Of a DNA stretch of 64,000 nucleotides, positions 35,266-43,940 are shown piece after piece; positions within the stretch are counted from its first letter, which is position 1, and each line of letters starts with the position of its first letter. The stretch spans positions 1 to 64,000 of the forward strand of contig JAMONP010000044.1 of the NCBI GenBank assembly GCA_027065695.1. Reading direction: 5' to 3'. The DNA is from Desulfuromonadales bacterium (GTDB taxonomy: Bacteria > Desulfobacterota > Desulfuromonadia > Desulfuromonadales > BM103). The notes beneath the pieces were generated by a model. It had not been told where the DNA came from. It ran no database searches and saw only the letters and a program-made list of their open reading frames with translations. The translations under genes were made by a program, and so were the position numbers.

Positions 35266-36828
35266 ATGAGGAAAAAGATAATTACCCTGATGGCAATGTT
35301 TCTGTCGATGGTGGTTCTGGCCCCTGGGGTTATGGCCTTCAGCAAAGATTCTTTGACCTGGACAAAGTGTACCGGATGTCATGAGCCCAAAGAAGGAAAA
35401 ATACCCAGGGTTGAGGAGCTCCGCACAACGCCAGAGGAATGGGTGGTCATTGTCGATCGTATGGCTCGACTGCATGGTATGGATTTGGAGCCGGGTGAGA
35501 TGAATCTGCTCATCAAGGAGCTTTGCACGACTCAAGGGCTCACCTCCGAGGAAGCCGAGAAGGTTAAATATCTCGATTTGTACAACAATCCGCAAAATGT
35601 GGAGACACCTCAAGCAGGTGATCCCGAGAAACTGTTTGTGACCTGTGTGCGTTGTCACAGCGCGGGGAAAATCTATTCCTATCGGATGACCGAGTCGGCT
35701 TGGGCCAAAGTTCGCGATATGCACCTCTACATAACTCCGACCGTCATTGGTCAGATGAGGGAAATGAAATGGATTCCCGAGGCTGATGCCATCTTGTCAC
35801 AACTAGCCAAAAGTCAGGCTTACGGTGGACCTCTGAAGCCATCTAATGCTTCACTTGTCGGCTCGTGGTTTATTCTGGGATATGAACCTGGTAAGGGGAA
35901 TTACCAGGGACAGGTATCCATTGAGAACGGTTTAAACGGGGATTATGACATTGTTGGTTCCCTGGAGTATGCTGATGGCAGTTCCGAGAGTTTCAGCGGC
36001 GATGCCTCTCTTTACGGTGGGACCGCTTTCCGCACCAACTCCAGTCGCAACGGTTTCAAAACCGCTGGCGCATTTATTTTTGCTGATGGCATTCTGAGAG
36101 GCCAGCATAGTTTCCCAGCCCCCGCTTTCCGCACGTCCACCAGCACCTGGTATCTCCAGAACGACAAGCCGCAGGTCTTGAGGGTGAGCCCCGGTTATCT
36201 GGTTAGTGGCGAAACCATGACCCTGATTGTGGAAGGTCTTAACCTGCCACAGGTGAAGGTAGCTGACATCAGTGTGACAGGCAAAACCGTTAAGGTTCTC
36301 TCCGCAACCAGGAAAGATGCCAATACCATCGCAGTGAAAGTCAGCTATAGCGGCAAGGGTACGTCACAAGCTGAGCTTAGCGTCAAGGGTCTTGCTGCCG
36401 GCACACTGAATTTGGTCTCCCAGATAGACTATATCACGATCACCCCGGAACTGGGACGTGCCAGAGTCGACGGTGGGCCGAACTTCCCCTCAGAAGGGGT
36501 GCAGTTTGATGTCATCGCCTATTCCAAAGGGACTAACGCCAAAGACTCTGCAGATGATGTAATGCTGGGGCCGGTTACTGCCGAATTCAGTTTGAGTGAA
36601 CTGGTCACCCGGCCTGGTGACGACGATCTGCTTTGGATGGGCGGCATCTCGGAAAAGGGTAATTATCTTCCCTCCGGTGACTATGGTCCTCTTCCTGCCA
36701 GAGAATTTCAGGGCGAAGGGACAGGTTTGGTTAAGGTCAAGGCTGAATATAAACGTGGTGATCGTCACTACACCGCAGAAGCCAGGTTGGTGGCCACCGT
36801 ACCCGATTATATCCCCAGGATAAAATAA
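35266..36828 (+). CDS. qhpA: Quinohemoprotein amine dehydrogenase alpha subunit (diheme)
   Basis: This encodes 520 residues with a signal peptide (about 1-24) and two c-type heme motifs, CTGCH (Cys35-His39) and CVRCH (Cys127-His131), in the N-terminal third. The remainder is beta-rich (WFILGYEPGKGNYQGQVSI, RVSPGYLVSGETMTLIVEG) as in the three C-terminal domains of QHNDH alpha. It passes electrons from the CTQ cofactor of the gamma subunit to an external acceptor in the periplasm. It is followed after 2 bp by qhpD. Export of heme c proteins and amine oxidation in the periplasm are known for the family; the physiological acceptor in this anaerobe is not visible. Confidence 0.92.
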   Translation: MRKKIITLMAMFLSMVVLAPGVMAFSKDSLTWTKCTGCHEPKEGKIPRVEELRTTPEEWVVIVDRMARLHGMDLEPGEMNLLIKELCTTQGLTSEEAEKVKYLDLYNNPQNVETPQAGDPEKLFVTCVRCHSAGKIYSYRMTESAWAKVRDMHLYITPTVIGQMREMKWIPEADAILSQLAKSQAYGGPLKPSNASLVGSWFILGYEPGKGNYQGQVSIENGLNGDYDIVGSLEYADGSSESFSGDASLYGGTAFRTNSSRNGFKTAGAFIFADGILRGQHSFPAPAFRTSTSTWYLQNDKPQVLRVSPGYLVSGETMTLIVEGLNLPQVKVADISVTGKTVKVLSATRKDANTIAVKVSYSGKGTSQAELSVKGLAAGTLNLVSQIDYITITPELGRARVDGGPNFPSEGVQFDVIAYSKGTNAKDSADDVMLGPVTAEFSLSELVTRPGDDDLLWMGGISEKGNYLPSGDYGPLPAREFQGEGTGLVKVKAEYKRGDRHYTAEARLVATVPDYIPRIK

Positions 36829-36830
36829 CC

Positions 36831-38222
36831 ATGAATCACCTGTGGGCAGATCATCGAATTTTTCCAGTCGACGATGGTGCAATCCTCTTCGGGGTAGATC
36901 ACGCAAGTCTGTTTTTTATAGATATACAGACTCGTGAGGTTCTCCAGCGTTTGGGAACACGTCCACTTCTGGATATCAATGAGACAAGCTCGCAAGATCA
37001 GGAGATCCTTGTCGGCTTGCAAGATGCCCGGTTTTTGTTGCCGGAAAGCGTTGCGGGACAAGCTGTCACCGAACCTTTACATCCGCAGGATATACCTCTG
37101 GGCACAATGGTTCTGGAAGTGGCTCAGGACTGTAATCTGCGCTGCAAGTACTGTTACGCTGAAGGGGGGGCCTACGGAGGAACTCCGCGCCTGCTTACCC
37201 AGCAAATGGCTCGCAAAGCCGTTCGCCTCCTGATCAATGAGGCGGGCGACCGTGAGAGCGTCACCCTGGTTCTGTTTGGTGGTGAGCCGTTGCTGAACAT
37301 GCCTGCGATCGAAGCCGCGGTCGAAGAGGCGGTCCTCGGGGAAAAAGAGACGGGAAAAAGAGTTCAAATATCTCTGACGACCAATGGCACACTCCTGAAA
37401 CCGGAGATCATCAGCTTTTTACAACGACATCGGGTAGGTGTTGCCATCAGCCTTGATGGGCCTCCCGATTTGCATGATGCCAACCGTCCCGATGTTTCCG
37501 GGCAAGGAAGCTACGCCAAAATTCTGCCGAAGCTACAGGGGTTGTTTCATAATAACCCCGCTCCAGTTGCCGCACGGGTGACCCTGGTTCCGGACCAGTG
37601 GGGACGCATTGAGGAGGTTTACGACCATCTGATGGGGCTTGGGTTTCATGAGGTTGGGATTGCACCTGCCAGCCCGGTTACTAGCGAACTGCTCCCCAGT
37701 CTCGAGCAGGAAGAGATGCTCCTCAAAGGATTTGCCACTATGGCTCGTCGTTTTAAGGAAGAGGCTGATAAGGGCCAAATTCTGCCGTTCAGTAATCTCC
37801 TTGATCTTCTCGGCCGGCTGCATCTGGGCCAGACCAAGGCTGTTGCCTGCGGAGCCGGTTTTGGCTATCTGGCGGTCGACGCTGAGGGGAACTTCTTTCC
37901 TTGTCACAGGTTGGCCGGCGAGGAAGTTTTTCATGTCGGAAACCTCGATAGTGGAGCCGACGTGAAAAAAATCGAGGAGAGCCTGACAATTCTCACCGAA
38001 GGAAAAGAACAAATGTGCTCGGATTGCTGGGCCAGAACTCTCTGTGCTGGTGGCTGCCACTACGAAAACCACCTCAGGGAGAGCAAACTGGGGTTGCCGC
38101 CGGGCAGCAGCTGTAATTTTATCCGCAACTGGCTGCAGCTTGGTATCGAACTTTATGCTGAATTACGTAGCACAGGTGCCAACCGTTTACTTGAACGCTT
38201 AGAGAAACGAGCCGCCTGTTAA
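36831..38222 (+). CDS. qhpD: Radical SAM/SPASM maturase for QHNDH gamma subunit
   Basis: This encodes 463 residues. The radical SAM motif CNLRCKYCYAEGG (Cys101, Cys105, Cys108) and the C-terminal SPASM-type cysteines in MCSDCWARTLCAGGCHYEN are intact. The N-terminal about 90 residues resemble a peptide-recognition domain. QhpD forms the Cys-to-Asp/Glu thioether cross-links within the gamma subunit. The gene sits between the alpha and gamma subunit genes, the same order as in Paracoccus. Its substrate at 38258 keeps all cross-link positions. Confidence 0.93.
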   Translation: MNHLWADHRIFPVDDGAILFGVDHASLFFIDIQTREVLQRLGTRPLLDINETSSQDQEILVGLQDARFLLPESVAGQAVTEPLHPQDIPLGTMVLEVAQDCNLRCKYCYAEGGAYGGTPRLLTQQMARKAVRLLINEAGDRESVTLVLFGGEPLLNMPAIEAAVEEAVLGEKETGKRVQISLTTNGTLLKPEIISFLQRHRVGVAISLDGPPDLHDANRPDVSGQGSYAKILPKLQGLFHNNPAPVAARVTLVPDQWGRIEEVYDHLMGLGFHEVGIAPASPVTSELLPSLEQEEMLLKGFATMARRFKEEADKGQILPFSNLLDLLGRLHLGQTKAVACGAGFGYLAVDAEGNFFPCHRLAGEEVFHVGNLDSGADVKKIEESLTILTEGKEQMCSDCWARTLCAGGCHYENHLRESKLGLPPGSSCNFIRNWLQLGIELYAELRSTGANRLLERLEKRAAC

Positions 38223-38257
38223 CTGATTTTCAACATTTTTCTAGAAAGGTAGAACTC

Positions 38258-38587
38258 ATGGATAAGAAAAAACGGATCGAGGCCTTGAATCAGAAAGCTA
38301 TGGCCATAGAAGCTTTGGCTGCGGGGGAAAAAAAGAACGTAGAGGCTCTCGCTGAGGGTGGTCCTCTGAATATGCCGGTCGGTTGTACAACCATCTTTGA
38401 TACCGGCTGGGAAACCAACCCGCGTTCGACCTATCCTGTCAGCAACTGTCAATCGTCAGCCCGTGATTTTCACGGTTGTGCAGGGGATTGCTGGTGGCCG
38501 GCACAGGTTCCGGATGGGCTCACCAATAATCCAGATTTTGATGTGGCTTGTCCCAATGTCGCCCGAGACTGGCGTATACTGAAATAG
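38258..38587 (+). CDS. qhpC: Quinohemoprotein amine dehydrogenase gamma subunit (CTQ-bearing)
   Basis: This encodes 109 residues: a leader of roughly 30-38 residues, then the cross-linked core. By spacing comparison with Paracoccus gamma, Cys43-Glu52 (9 apart), Cys64-Asp70 (6) and Cys78-Asp86 (8) are the thioether pairs. Cys74-Trp80 (6) in HGCAGDCWWPAQV would form cysteine tryptophylquinone. All four spacings equal the known ones. CTQ is the catalytic quinone that oxidises primary amines to aldehydes. An extra Cys98 is present. The leader is expected to be removed by QhpE after QhpD modification. Confidence 0.95.
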   Translation: MDKKKRIEALNQKAMAIEALAAGEKKNVEALAEGGPLNMPVGCTTIFDTGWETNPRSTYPVSNCQSSARDFHGCAGDCWWPAQVPDGLTNNPDFDVACPNVARDWRILK

Positions 38588-38660
38588 CGCAGGTGTGACC
38601 GCTTGGCGGTTCAGACCACAGGTGCAATACCGCTTTCTTATCGAATAACAGGAGTCATTC

Positions 38661-39671
38661 ATGATTGTCAAAAAGTATGTTTTCCCGGCACTATTACTGC
38701 TTTGTATTCTGGTGGTCAGTGCGCGGGTTGAAGCCAAGGACCTGATATTTCACATGGGAAACGAAATGATTCAGGTCATCGATGCTGATACCGATGAAAT
38801 AACCAATATCCCCATTAAAGGTGCCTCCCGCGACTCGGTCTTCTCTGCCGACAAGAAGTTTCTCTACGTGACTGGCTCCCGCAGAGTTATTCACACGCTT
38901 GATTTGGAAAAAATGCAGATTGTCAACAGCATTAAAGTCGAAGAAAAGGGCTGGGAACGTTTCATCTACGGGCTTGTTGTCAGCCAGGACGGCAAAACCG
39001 GTTATGTCAATGTTTTCTCCCGCCGCACCGAGGCTGGCGAGGTGGTCATAGATCAACCAGAGATCCTGCAGATCGATCTTAAAAACGGAAAAATCCTGCG
39101 TAGTATGGAAATTCCCTTCGGCGTAGCAAGTTTGTGCCTGGTCGAGAATGACACAAAATTGTACGCCCTCGGTCAAGATATTTACACCATAGATGTCGCG
39201 AAAAAACAAATGAAGATCGTCGATACGATCTCCATGTTCGATCGGGGCATCAATATGCTGGCGCTATGGCACTACACTGCGGAGAACGATGGTGTATGGC
39301 TTTCTCCCTACTACTCCGCCGAGGGGATGGGTTTGTTGAGTATCGATACTAAAACCGGCAAGGTCACCGAGACCATGATTAAGGGTGAGCCACCATTTGC
39401 TTACAATGCCATTTATTCTCCTGATAAAACCAAGGCCTACGCGATTATGGATGAAGTGGCCATTATCGATCTGAAAACCAAAACCTACACCAAGATCGTG
39501 CCGATTAGTGAAGGAACATGCTATGGCATTATTCCGACCTCTGATGGCAAGAAACTCTACGCCGGGGCAGGGGGATCGACGATTACGGTATTCGATGTCG
39601 AAACCATGCGGCCTATCAAGGTGTTACAGATGGAAACCGATGGCATGGGGATGCGCAGGTTGACCTTGTAG
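38661..39671 (+). CDS. qhpB: Quinohemoprotein amine dehydrogenase beta subunit
   Basis: This encodes 336 residues with a signal peptide ending near ARVEA, followed by repeated beta-propeller blades: FSADKKFLYVTGSRRVIHTLD, VSQDGKTGYVNVFSR, YSPDKTKAYAIMDEVAIIDL and PTSDGKKLYAGAGGSTITVF. The seven-bladed beta subunit holds the gamma subunit and forms part of the active-site cavity. AACAGGAG lies upstream of ATG. It follows the gamma gene as in the Paracoccus order A-D-C-B. Confidence 0.9.
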   Translation: MIVKKYVFPALLLLCILVVSARVEAKDLIFHMGNEMIQVIDADTDEITNIPIKGASRDSVFSADKKFLYVTGSRRVIHTLDLEKMQIVNSIKVEEKGWERFIYGLVVSQDGKTGYVNVFSRRTEAGEVVIDQPEILQIDLKNGKILRSMEIPFGVASLCLVENDTKLYALGQDIYTIDVAKKQMKIVDTISMFDRGINMLALWHYTAENDGVWLSPYYSAEGMGLLSIDTKTGKVTETMIKGEPPFAYNAIYSPDKTKAYAIMDEVAIIDLKTKTYTKIVPISEGTCYGIIPTSDGKKLYAGAGGSTITVFDVETMRPIKVLQMETDGMGMRRLTL

Positions 39672-39745
39672 TCACCTGACAATGCGATATCTGGAAGTTT
39701 GAACCAAACCTCCAGAGTGCGCCCCTTGGGTATGGAAAGTCGGAT

Positions 39746-40570
39746 ATGGAATACGCTGTACGTCTATTGAACCCCGGGCCTTTGCCGAAGGATCCCCGTC
39801 GTTTATGCCCGGTAACCTGGAGAAAGTTACTGCCGGACGGACCCTTGACTGCGCTCTATTTTGGATCCGAATTCTGTCAGGATCTTATCCCTGACATCAA
39901 AGAGGCAGAAGAGTTCTGTGCTCTGGCGAAAGATACTGGGCTCGAAGCGGTTCTTCTGACTCCGGTGGTCAGATCAGACGGGCTTTCTCTGCTCCAGGAA
40001 TTAGTCACCGAGCTTAAAAATCGGGGCTGGTCACTGACTGTTGTCTTCAACGATCTCGGGGTGCTGCGGATGCTGAATAATGATCATCCGCAGGGTAAAC
40101 GGCAAGCTGGGCGACTGATTAATCGCGCACTCAGGGATCCTCGTCTTGCCGAGCAACCCCAGGAATCGCAAATTGGGGAGACTGCCAGGGGAGGGCAGAT
40201 ACGTGCCCTTCTGCAACGCTTCGGTGTTGCCGGTCTGGAAACCGACCCCGATTTGGAGGGCAGTTATCTCGGTAATGGTGAGGCCGAGTTGCTGCGTGTT
40301 TTACATCTCCCCTACATTTTTGCAACCTCGGGCCGCAATTGCCTGTTCAAGGCTGAGGCACAGCAAGAGCATCAAAATTTCGCCAAGAACCTTAGCCGCA
40401 CCTGTCGGGTGCCCTGTCGTCAACGAGGCTACTCGGTGGATAGGTCCGATCTCGATCATCCCCTCTGGCGGGCAGGAAACACTCTTTTCTACGAAGCAAC
40501 TCAGGCGTTGGTTGAAGCGCACCTGGGTCGGGCAGACAGAATCGTTATCCATGAAAGTCCGATGTCATGA
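39746..40570 (+). CDS. UbiV-like U32-family Fe-S protein in the amine dehydrogenase operon
   Basis: This encodes 274 residues with no signal peptide. I see UbiV-like features: LTALYFGSEFC (Cys44, compare the early Cys of UbiV in a YLGEAVC context), FNDLGVLRML (compare SDLGVVNM), and a late cluster RNC (Cys199), then CRVPC (Cys220, Cys224). The order Cys44 / Cys199 / Cys220-x3-Cys224 parallels the four [4Fe-4S] ligands of UbiV. UbiU-UbiV carry out O2-independent hydroxylation in ubiquinone synthesis. The gene overlaps the UbiU-like gene as ATGA and lies where qhpG, the O2-dependent Trp hydroxylase, would be expected. Assignment rests on pattern reading and needs a profile search. Confidence 0.65.
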   Translation: MEYAVRLLNPGPLPKDPRRLCPVTWRKLLPDGPLTALYFGSEFCQDLIPDIKEAEEFCALAKDTGLEAVLLTPVVRSDGLSLLQELVTELKNRGWSLTVVFNDLGVLRMLNNDHPQGKRQAGRLINRALRDPRLAEQPQESQIGETARGGQIRALLQRFGVAGLETDPDLEGSYLGNGEAELLRVLHLPYIFATSGRNCLFKAEAQQEHQNFAKNLSRTCRVPCRQRGYSVDRSDLDHPLWRAGNTLFYEATQALVEAHLGRADRIVIHESPMS

Positions 40571-41535
40571 AACTCCTGGCGCCTTTAAAAAATTCTGCAG
40601 AAGTGGAACCTCTGTTGGTGGCCGGAGCCGAGGAGTTTTACTGTGGTCTGACGCCAGCCGCCTGGCAGAGACACTTCAATCAGAACTGGGTCAATCGCCG
40701 TGCGCAGGGCTCAGCCGGAGTAGCCGATTTTGCCGATCTTCAGCAGATTCTGGTTCGTGCGGCAGGTCACCCAGTTTATCTGACCCTCAATGCGCCTTTT
40801 TACCCGGCGGCAGCGCTGGAGATGCTTGTCAAGTTCAGTGCCAGAGTTCTAGAAGAGGGCGTCGCCGGGCTGATTGTCGCTGACCTTGATCTTCTGCTTA
40901 CGTTGGTCGAGGCCGGAATGGCCACTAAAATTCATCTTTCAAGTCTGGCCACCTGTACCAATTCTGGTGCTGCTGCCTTCTTTCAAGAGTTGGGAGTTTC
41001 ACGGGTTATTCTTCCGCGCCATATGACTCTGGATGAAATCGAAGCGAGTCTTGTCCCCGGATTGGAATTCGAGGTTTTTCTGTTGAATGACGGTTGTGTC
41101 TTTGAAGAAGGCCTCTGTGCGACCACCCATGCCGCCGGGGTTTTCTGCCTGAATGATGGCGAGGAAACTCAGGGGATTTCAGAGCAAACACGGGAAGGCT
41201 ACGAATTCTGGAAATGGACCCTGAACCATTGCGGATGCAAAACCAGCCGCGGCTATCCGGTCGGACCCTGTGGATTATGTGCCTTGCCACGGTTACTTCA
41301 GGCTGGTGTCAAAAGCCTCAAAGTTGTTGGCCGCGAAGCGTCTCTAGCCAGGAAAGAGGCCTCGGTTCGTCTGGCATCAATGGCGCTGAACCTGGCTCTT
41401 AGTGGTGCCTCTGCTGAGGAAATCCGCACGGCCGTGATTGAACTTCGGGGGGGGGCTTCTCTCTGTCAAGACGCTCACCTCTGTTACTACCCCGATGTTT
41501 GGCACAAGCAGGAATCCGCGGAGGTCCTATGCTGA
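40567..41535 (+). CDS. UbiU-like U32-family Fe-S protein in the amine dehydrogenase operon
   Basis: This encodes 322 residues. The U32 (peptidase-U32/collagenase-like) N-terminus is clear: LLAPLKNSAEVEPLLVAGAEEFYCGL, with LTLNAPFYP, LIVADLDLL, LSSLATCTNSGAAAFF and RVILPRHMTLDEI following. Cys177-x6-Cys184 in DGCVFEEGLC reproduces the first cluster pair of UbiU. Cys194, Cys222/224 and Cys235/238 (GPCGLC) supply further ligands. SLKVVGREAS matches the conserved KIEGR region. U32 proteins do O2-independent hydroxylations on quinone precursors, tRNA and rRNA. Overlapping starts with both neighbours show tight coupling to the Qhp genes. Likely partner of the 39746 product. Confidence 0.78.
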   Translation: MKLLAPLKNSAEVEPLLVAGAEEFYCGLTPAAWQRHFNQNWVNRRAQGSAGVADFADLQQILVRAAGHPVYLTLNAPFYPAAALEMLVKFSARVLEEGVAGLIVADLDLLLTLVEAGMATKIHLSSLATCTNSGAAAFFQELGVSRVILPRHMTLDEIEASLVPGLEFEVFLLNDGCVFEEGLCATTHAAGVFCLNDGEETQGISEQTREGYEFWKWTLNHCGCKTSRGYPVGPCGLCALPRLLQAGVKSLKVVGREASLARKEASVRLASMALNLALSGASAEEIRTAVIELRGGASLCQDAHLCYYPDVWHKQESAEVLC

Positions 41536-43277
41536 ATGCGGTGAAACCTTTTGTCAGGCACCTGCGAGGCAAGAAAGGACTTCTAGCGGCCGTTTTTTTT
41601 CTGGGGCTGGCAGGGTCAGCGGCGTCTCTGGCGACACCCCTCATTGGCAAAAGCTTTATCGATGCGGTGGTGGATCGAGGGGATTATGCCATCGTGCCGC
41701 GTATTGCTGCGCTGTTGTTGGGGTTGGCAGTAGCCGATATGCTGCTGGGAACGCTGACTCGGGTGGTCCATGCTAAACTTTCGGCTGCGGTCCTGGTGGA
41801 GATCAGGGCGCGGCTTTTCGCTCACTGTCTCAATGCTCCCCTGGAAACACTGGAGAGATTTCGCCATGGTGATCTGCTGAGCCGGTTTGGTGCCGATGTC
41901 TCGAAGATCCAGACGTTGCTTGTTGACGGCGCACTCGGGTTTATTCAGAACCTGATCTTTTTGATAGTAGCGGCGGTGATATTACTCAACCTATCTATGC
42001 CCCTGGCTCTTTGGAGTTTCTTGGGGATTGTCGTCGCGTTAGTGATTACCTCTGCTTTCAAACAGCCGATTGAATCGGGAACCAGAGATCTCCGCGAGGT
42101 AATGGCCGGACTCTCCCACTTCCTTTCCGAACGGTTAGGAGCTTTGCGTGCTGTGCGTTTACATGCTGTCCAGCAAGAGGAACAGCAACGTTTCGGCCAG
42201 CGCAATGCCGAGTTTGTGCACAAGATGCTGAGATTTCAGGTCCTGGATGCAACCGCTACGGGTTTGCCTGGGATTATACTGACGGCAAACTTGGCCTGGA
42301 TATATTTATTGGGTGGAGGGTTGCTGGAGAATGGGGAGATCAGCCTGGGCACTTTCGTGGCCTTCATTCTTTATCAAGGACGGCTTTATGGCCCTGCCCG
42401 GGGTCTCTTGGGATTGGTGCGAAATCTTCAGGAGGTACGGGTGAGCCTGGAACGGGTCACCGAGGTGCTCGGCAACGAAGGCGAAACCTGCGGGCAGGAA
42501 AAAGCCACCGGCAGATATGACGATGGGCTTCTGGTCGAAGATGTTTCTTTTGCCTATCCAGGGGCTCCTCCGCTGTTACAGGGACTAAACCTCCAGATTG
42601 ATTTCGGGCAGCGGGTGGCTATTTTCGGTACCTCAGGAGCGGGTAAGTCCACTCTGATACAGGTCCTTTTTGGACTGCGACGTCCACAGCAGGGGCGAGT
42701 GCTACGCGGCGACAAAACTCTCGGTTACGCAGGCAGCGACCCGTTTTTGCTGCATGCTTCAGTTGAGGAAAACCTGCGCTACGGCAATCCTCATGCAAGT
42801 ATCGATGCCATAGCTGCCGCCGCGCGCATAGCTGCGGCCGATAATTTTATCGAGGAGTTGCCACAGGGTTATCAGACAATCATAGGTGGCCGGGGGCAAG
42901 TCCTTTCCGATGGGCAACGACAGAGATTGGGGATTGCCAGGCTGGTTCTGAATCGGCCCGATATTCTGGTTTTTGACGAAGCCTTTTCAGCACTTGATCC
43001 CGAGACCGAGGCACTGGTTCGACGAAACTTATGGGCTTATTTTCAGACGCAGATCATCTTGGTGGTGACTCATCGACTTGGGGGCTTAAACGAGTTTGAT
43101 AGCCTTTGTTTTCTGCAGAACGGGAAACTTCGTCGGCTTGACGAGAAGGAGCTCATCGCAGCTCTTGGGTCTATTCCTCCTTGTGAAACAGGGGCCAGGG
43201 ATAGCGGAAAAGTTAATTCTACCGTCGCTCAGACACATATCCTCCACGCCCTGGAACCGCAAAGGAGGTCGGCATGA
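41529..43277 (+). CDS. qhpF: ABC transporter (permease-ATPase fusion), QhpF type
   Basis: This encodes 582 residues from ATG 41529, preceded by GGAGG and overlapping the UbiU-like stop. The N-terminal half has six hydrophobic segments; the C-terminal half has Walker A GTSGAGKSTLIQ, signature LSDGQRQRLGIARL, Walker B ILVFDEAFSALD and the H-loop VTHRL. In Paracoccus QhpF moves the modified gamma subunit to the periplasm, since it lacks a normal signal peptide. The same role fits here, where the gamma protein also has no Sec signal. The ATGA overlap with qhpE supports co-expression. Confidence 0.88.
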   Translation: MLNAVKPFVRHLRGKKGLLAAVFFLGLAGSAASLATPLIGKSFIDAVVDRGDYAIVPRIAALLLGLAVADMLLGTLTRVVHAKLSAAVLVEIRARLFAHCLNAPLETLERFRHGDLLSRFGADVSKIQTLLVDGALGFIQNLIFLIVAAVILLNLSMPLALWSFLGIVVALVITSAFKQPIESGTRDLREVMAGLSHFLSERLGALRAVRLHAVQQEEQQRFGQRNAEFVHKMLRFQVLDATATGLPGIILTANLAWIYLLGGGLLENGEISLGTFVAFILYQGRLYGPARGLLGLVRNLQEVRVSLERVTEVLGNEGETCGQEKATGRYDDGLLVEDVSFAYPGAPPLLQGLNLQIDFGQRVAIFGTSGAGKSTLIQVLFGLRRPQQGRVLRGDKTLGYAGSDPFLLHASVEENLRYGNPHASIDAIAAAARIAAADNFIEELPQGYQTIIGGRGQVLSDGQRQRLGIARLVLNRPDILVFDEAFSALDPETEALVRRNLWAYFQTQIILVVTHRLGGLNEFDSLCFLQNGKLRRLDEKELIAALGSIPPCETGARDSGKVNSTVAQTHILHALEPQRRSA

Positions 43278-43918
43278 ATAGGTTGTTGACTTCTGAAATC
43301 GATGGGTCTTTTCGGATTGGGATTATCGATACCGGGGTGAATCCCTGGCATTCTCATGTGCTGGGGCGGGTTAGTGGCCTTCGCATTTTTTCTGATGCAG
43401 AGGGGAGAATCAAGGAGGATGAGGATTTTCGGGATCTGGTTGGCCACGGTACGGCCGTAGCTGGAATCCTGCGTCAGGGTATGCCTAATGCGGAACTCTT
43501 CGTTGTCCGGGTTTTTGATGAGGAGCTAAGGTCATTCCCCTCGCTGGTCGCCCGCGCGCTGCTACGGGCAGCTGCTGAGGAATGCAGTATCATCAACCTT
43601 AGTTTGGGGATGTCTGCGGGCCCAGGCTCTGAGTTACTTGAAAAGGTTTGTCGTGAAGTCATCGATGCTGGTGTTGTTCTGGTTGCGTCGGGACATCCTG
43701 AGAGGCCAGGGCTGCTTCCTGCGTCGTTCTCTGGAGTGCATGGCGTAATCGCCGCTGATCATTTGGTTCCGGGGGAGGTTGAAGTCAGTCAGAATGGAGA
43801 CTATCGGTATTCAGCTTCGGGTCGGCCACGTGAACTACATGAATTACCGGGACCTAACCTGTGGGGCAATTCTTTTGCCTGCGCTCGGGTCAGTCTCGAT
43901 TTTGCCATAAAAACTTAA
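43274..43918 (+). CDS. qhpE: Subtilisin-like protease QhpE
   Basis: This is a short 214-residue subtilase with the complete triad: Asp19 in IGIIDTGVNPW, His58 in VGHGTAVAGIL and Ser200 in GNSFACARV. No signal peptide or prodomain is seen, consistent with a cytoplasmic processing enzyme. In Paracoccus QhpE removes the gamma-subunit leader after QhpD modification. It starts within the qhpF stop codon and is followed after 22 bp by an aldehyde oxidoreductase gene, probably in the same transcript. Confidence 0.9.
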   Translation: MNRLLTSEIDGSFRIGIIDTGVNPWHSHVLGRVSGLRIFSDAEGRIKEDEDFRDLVGHGTAVAGILRQGMPNAELFVVRVFDEELRSFPSLVARALLRAAAEECSIINLSLGMSAGPGSELLEKVCREVIDAGVVLVASGHPERPGLLPASFSGVHGVIAADHLVPGEVEVSQNGDYRYSASGRPRELHELPGPNLWGNSFACARVSLDFAIKT

Positions 43919-43940
43919 TTGACACACGAAAGGATAACTC

